Shown piece by piece: positions 5,950 to 6,543 of a DNA stretch of 6,543 bases. Source of the DNA: an uncultured Erysipelotrichales bacterium. GTDB taxonomy: Bacteria > Bacillota_I > Bacilli_A > Erysipelotrichales > Coprobacillaceae. Below the pieces are notes generated by a model that saw nothing but the letters and a program-made list of their open reading frames with translations, was not told the DNA's origin and did no database searches. Position 1 is the first letter of the stretch. Each line of letters begins with the position of its first letter. A program made the translations under genes and the position numbers. The stretch covers positions 1 through 6,543 of the forward strand of contig CAKVJS010000066.1 in assembly GCA_934754755.1 (NCBI GenBank), read 5' to 3'.

Positions 5950-6543
5950 ATGAAAGAATTAAAATTTAATTTGCGATACATATTACAAAAAAAAGAAATA
6001 TATATTTGTATCCTCGGGGTATTATTAGTCAACTTATTGCATATTTGGTTAACAATTGATGATTATCGTCATGCTACTTATGTATTAAAAACTAGTGAAT
6101 ACCAGTTTATGTTATATAGTGTATCGGTTGATATAATGGGGGTTATTATTATTGGATTCCCAATATTATGTACTTTACCATTGGCTGATAGTACTTGGCT
6201 AGAAGAGAAGGGGGGGACAACTTCTCTATTACTACCAAGACTATCCATTAAAAAAAATAATTGGATTCGTTTTATGTTATCTATTGTTGTTATTTTTCTA
6301 GTATGCTTTGTCGGCTTTATGCTACAGTATGCAGCTCTATATTTTATGTTTGGGTCTGGTAATATCATTTCCCATTGGGGTTCAATGGCGTACTCGTTAA
6401 TACAGGTTCCCGATTTTTTCTTAGAACATATACGCTATACAAACCCTGTGCTTTTTATTATTTGTCTTAGTGCTCATGTATCATTTATTATTGGTTTACT
6501 TTCAGGGGTTGCCTTTTCTTTCTCCTTTTTTACTAGACAAAGA
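5950..6543 (+). CDS. ABC-2-type permease-like membrane protein (partial)
   Basis: The frame stays open for 198 codons to the window edge, so the C-terminus is missing. The product is strongly hydrophobic, with likely membrane segments at about 18-36, 58-79, 107-134 and 167-193 and a short cytoplasmic N-terminus (KELKFNLRYILQKKE). The stretch PLADSTWLEEKGG...LLPRLSIKKNNWIRF (77-108), a charged loop between the second and third segments, resembles the loop seen in many Bacillota ABC-2-type export permeases. No ATPase is in the window, so the transporter assignment is inference and the substrate is unknown. The start at 5950 is supported by AGGGGG (5935-5940) nine bases upstream; an in-frame ATG at 5923 would add nine residues but has a poor ribosome binding site. 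Confidence 0.6.
   Translation, partial: MKELKFNLRYILQKKEIYICILGVLLVNLLHIWLTIDDYRHATYVLKTSEYQFMLYSVSVDIMGVIIIGFPILCTLPLADSTWLEEKGGTTSLLLPRLSIKKNNWIRFMLSIVVIFLVCFVGFMLQYAALYFMFGSGNIISHWGSMAYSLIQVPDFFLEHIRYTNPVLFIICLSAHVSFIIGLLSGVAFSFSFFTRQR

Noticed and set aside
5760..6032. 90-codon open frame on the minus strand across the intergenic region
   Set aside because: It is rich in Ile, Tyr and Asn as expected from AT-rich non-coding sequence, and it overlaps the start of the better supported plus-strand gene at 5950.

Overview
The window looks like chromosome of a low-GC, endospore-forming Bacillota of Bacillus type. It carries a SPOR-domain (SpoIIB-like) gene, radC, mreC, mreD, minC, minD, spoIVFA and spoIVFB in one direction. 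This is the order of the Bacillus subtilis spoIIB-maf-radC-mreBCD-minCD-spoIVFAB locus, but with maf and mreB missing. There is no minE after minD, which also fits Bacilli rather than Clostridia. Species cannot be read from the sequence.

Layout. Positions 1-167 hold two tRNA genes on the minus strand, tRNA-Asp(GUC) and tRNA-Ser(GCU), read leftwards from a good sigma-A-type promoter at 183-211. From 403 to 5577 eight genes run on the plus strand with almost no gaps. Five of the seven junctions overlap, by 8, 8, 11, 19 and 26 bases, which suggests strong translational coupling. The gap between radC and mreC is only 46 bases and contains a near-consensus promoter (TTGATT-17 bp-TATAAT). Positions 5578-5949 are non-coding and rich in inverted repeats. 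From 5950 a membrane protein gene resembling an ABC-2-type permease runs off the right edge. The ribosomal genes rplU-ysxB-rpmA that follow spoIVFB in B. subtilis are not here.

How the genes work together. RadC is a JAB-domain protein of unclear role. MreC and MreD are membrane parts of the elongasome that guide lateral wall synthesis. MinC and MinD block FtsZ assembly away from mid-cell. The SPOR protein probably binds septal peptidoglycan, as SpoIIB does in engulfment. SpoIVFB is the intramembrane protease that activates pro-sigma-K in the mother cell, and SpoIVFA holds and regulates it. The cluster therefore joins cell shape, division-site choice and sporulation.

The main points of interest are the missing mreB (with a strong promoter in its place), the missing maf, the very short SpoIIB-like protein, and the structured intergenic stretch before the permease gene. 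I did not find a convincing new defence or mobile system.
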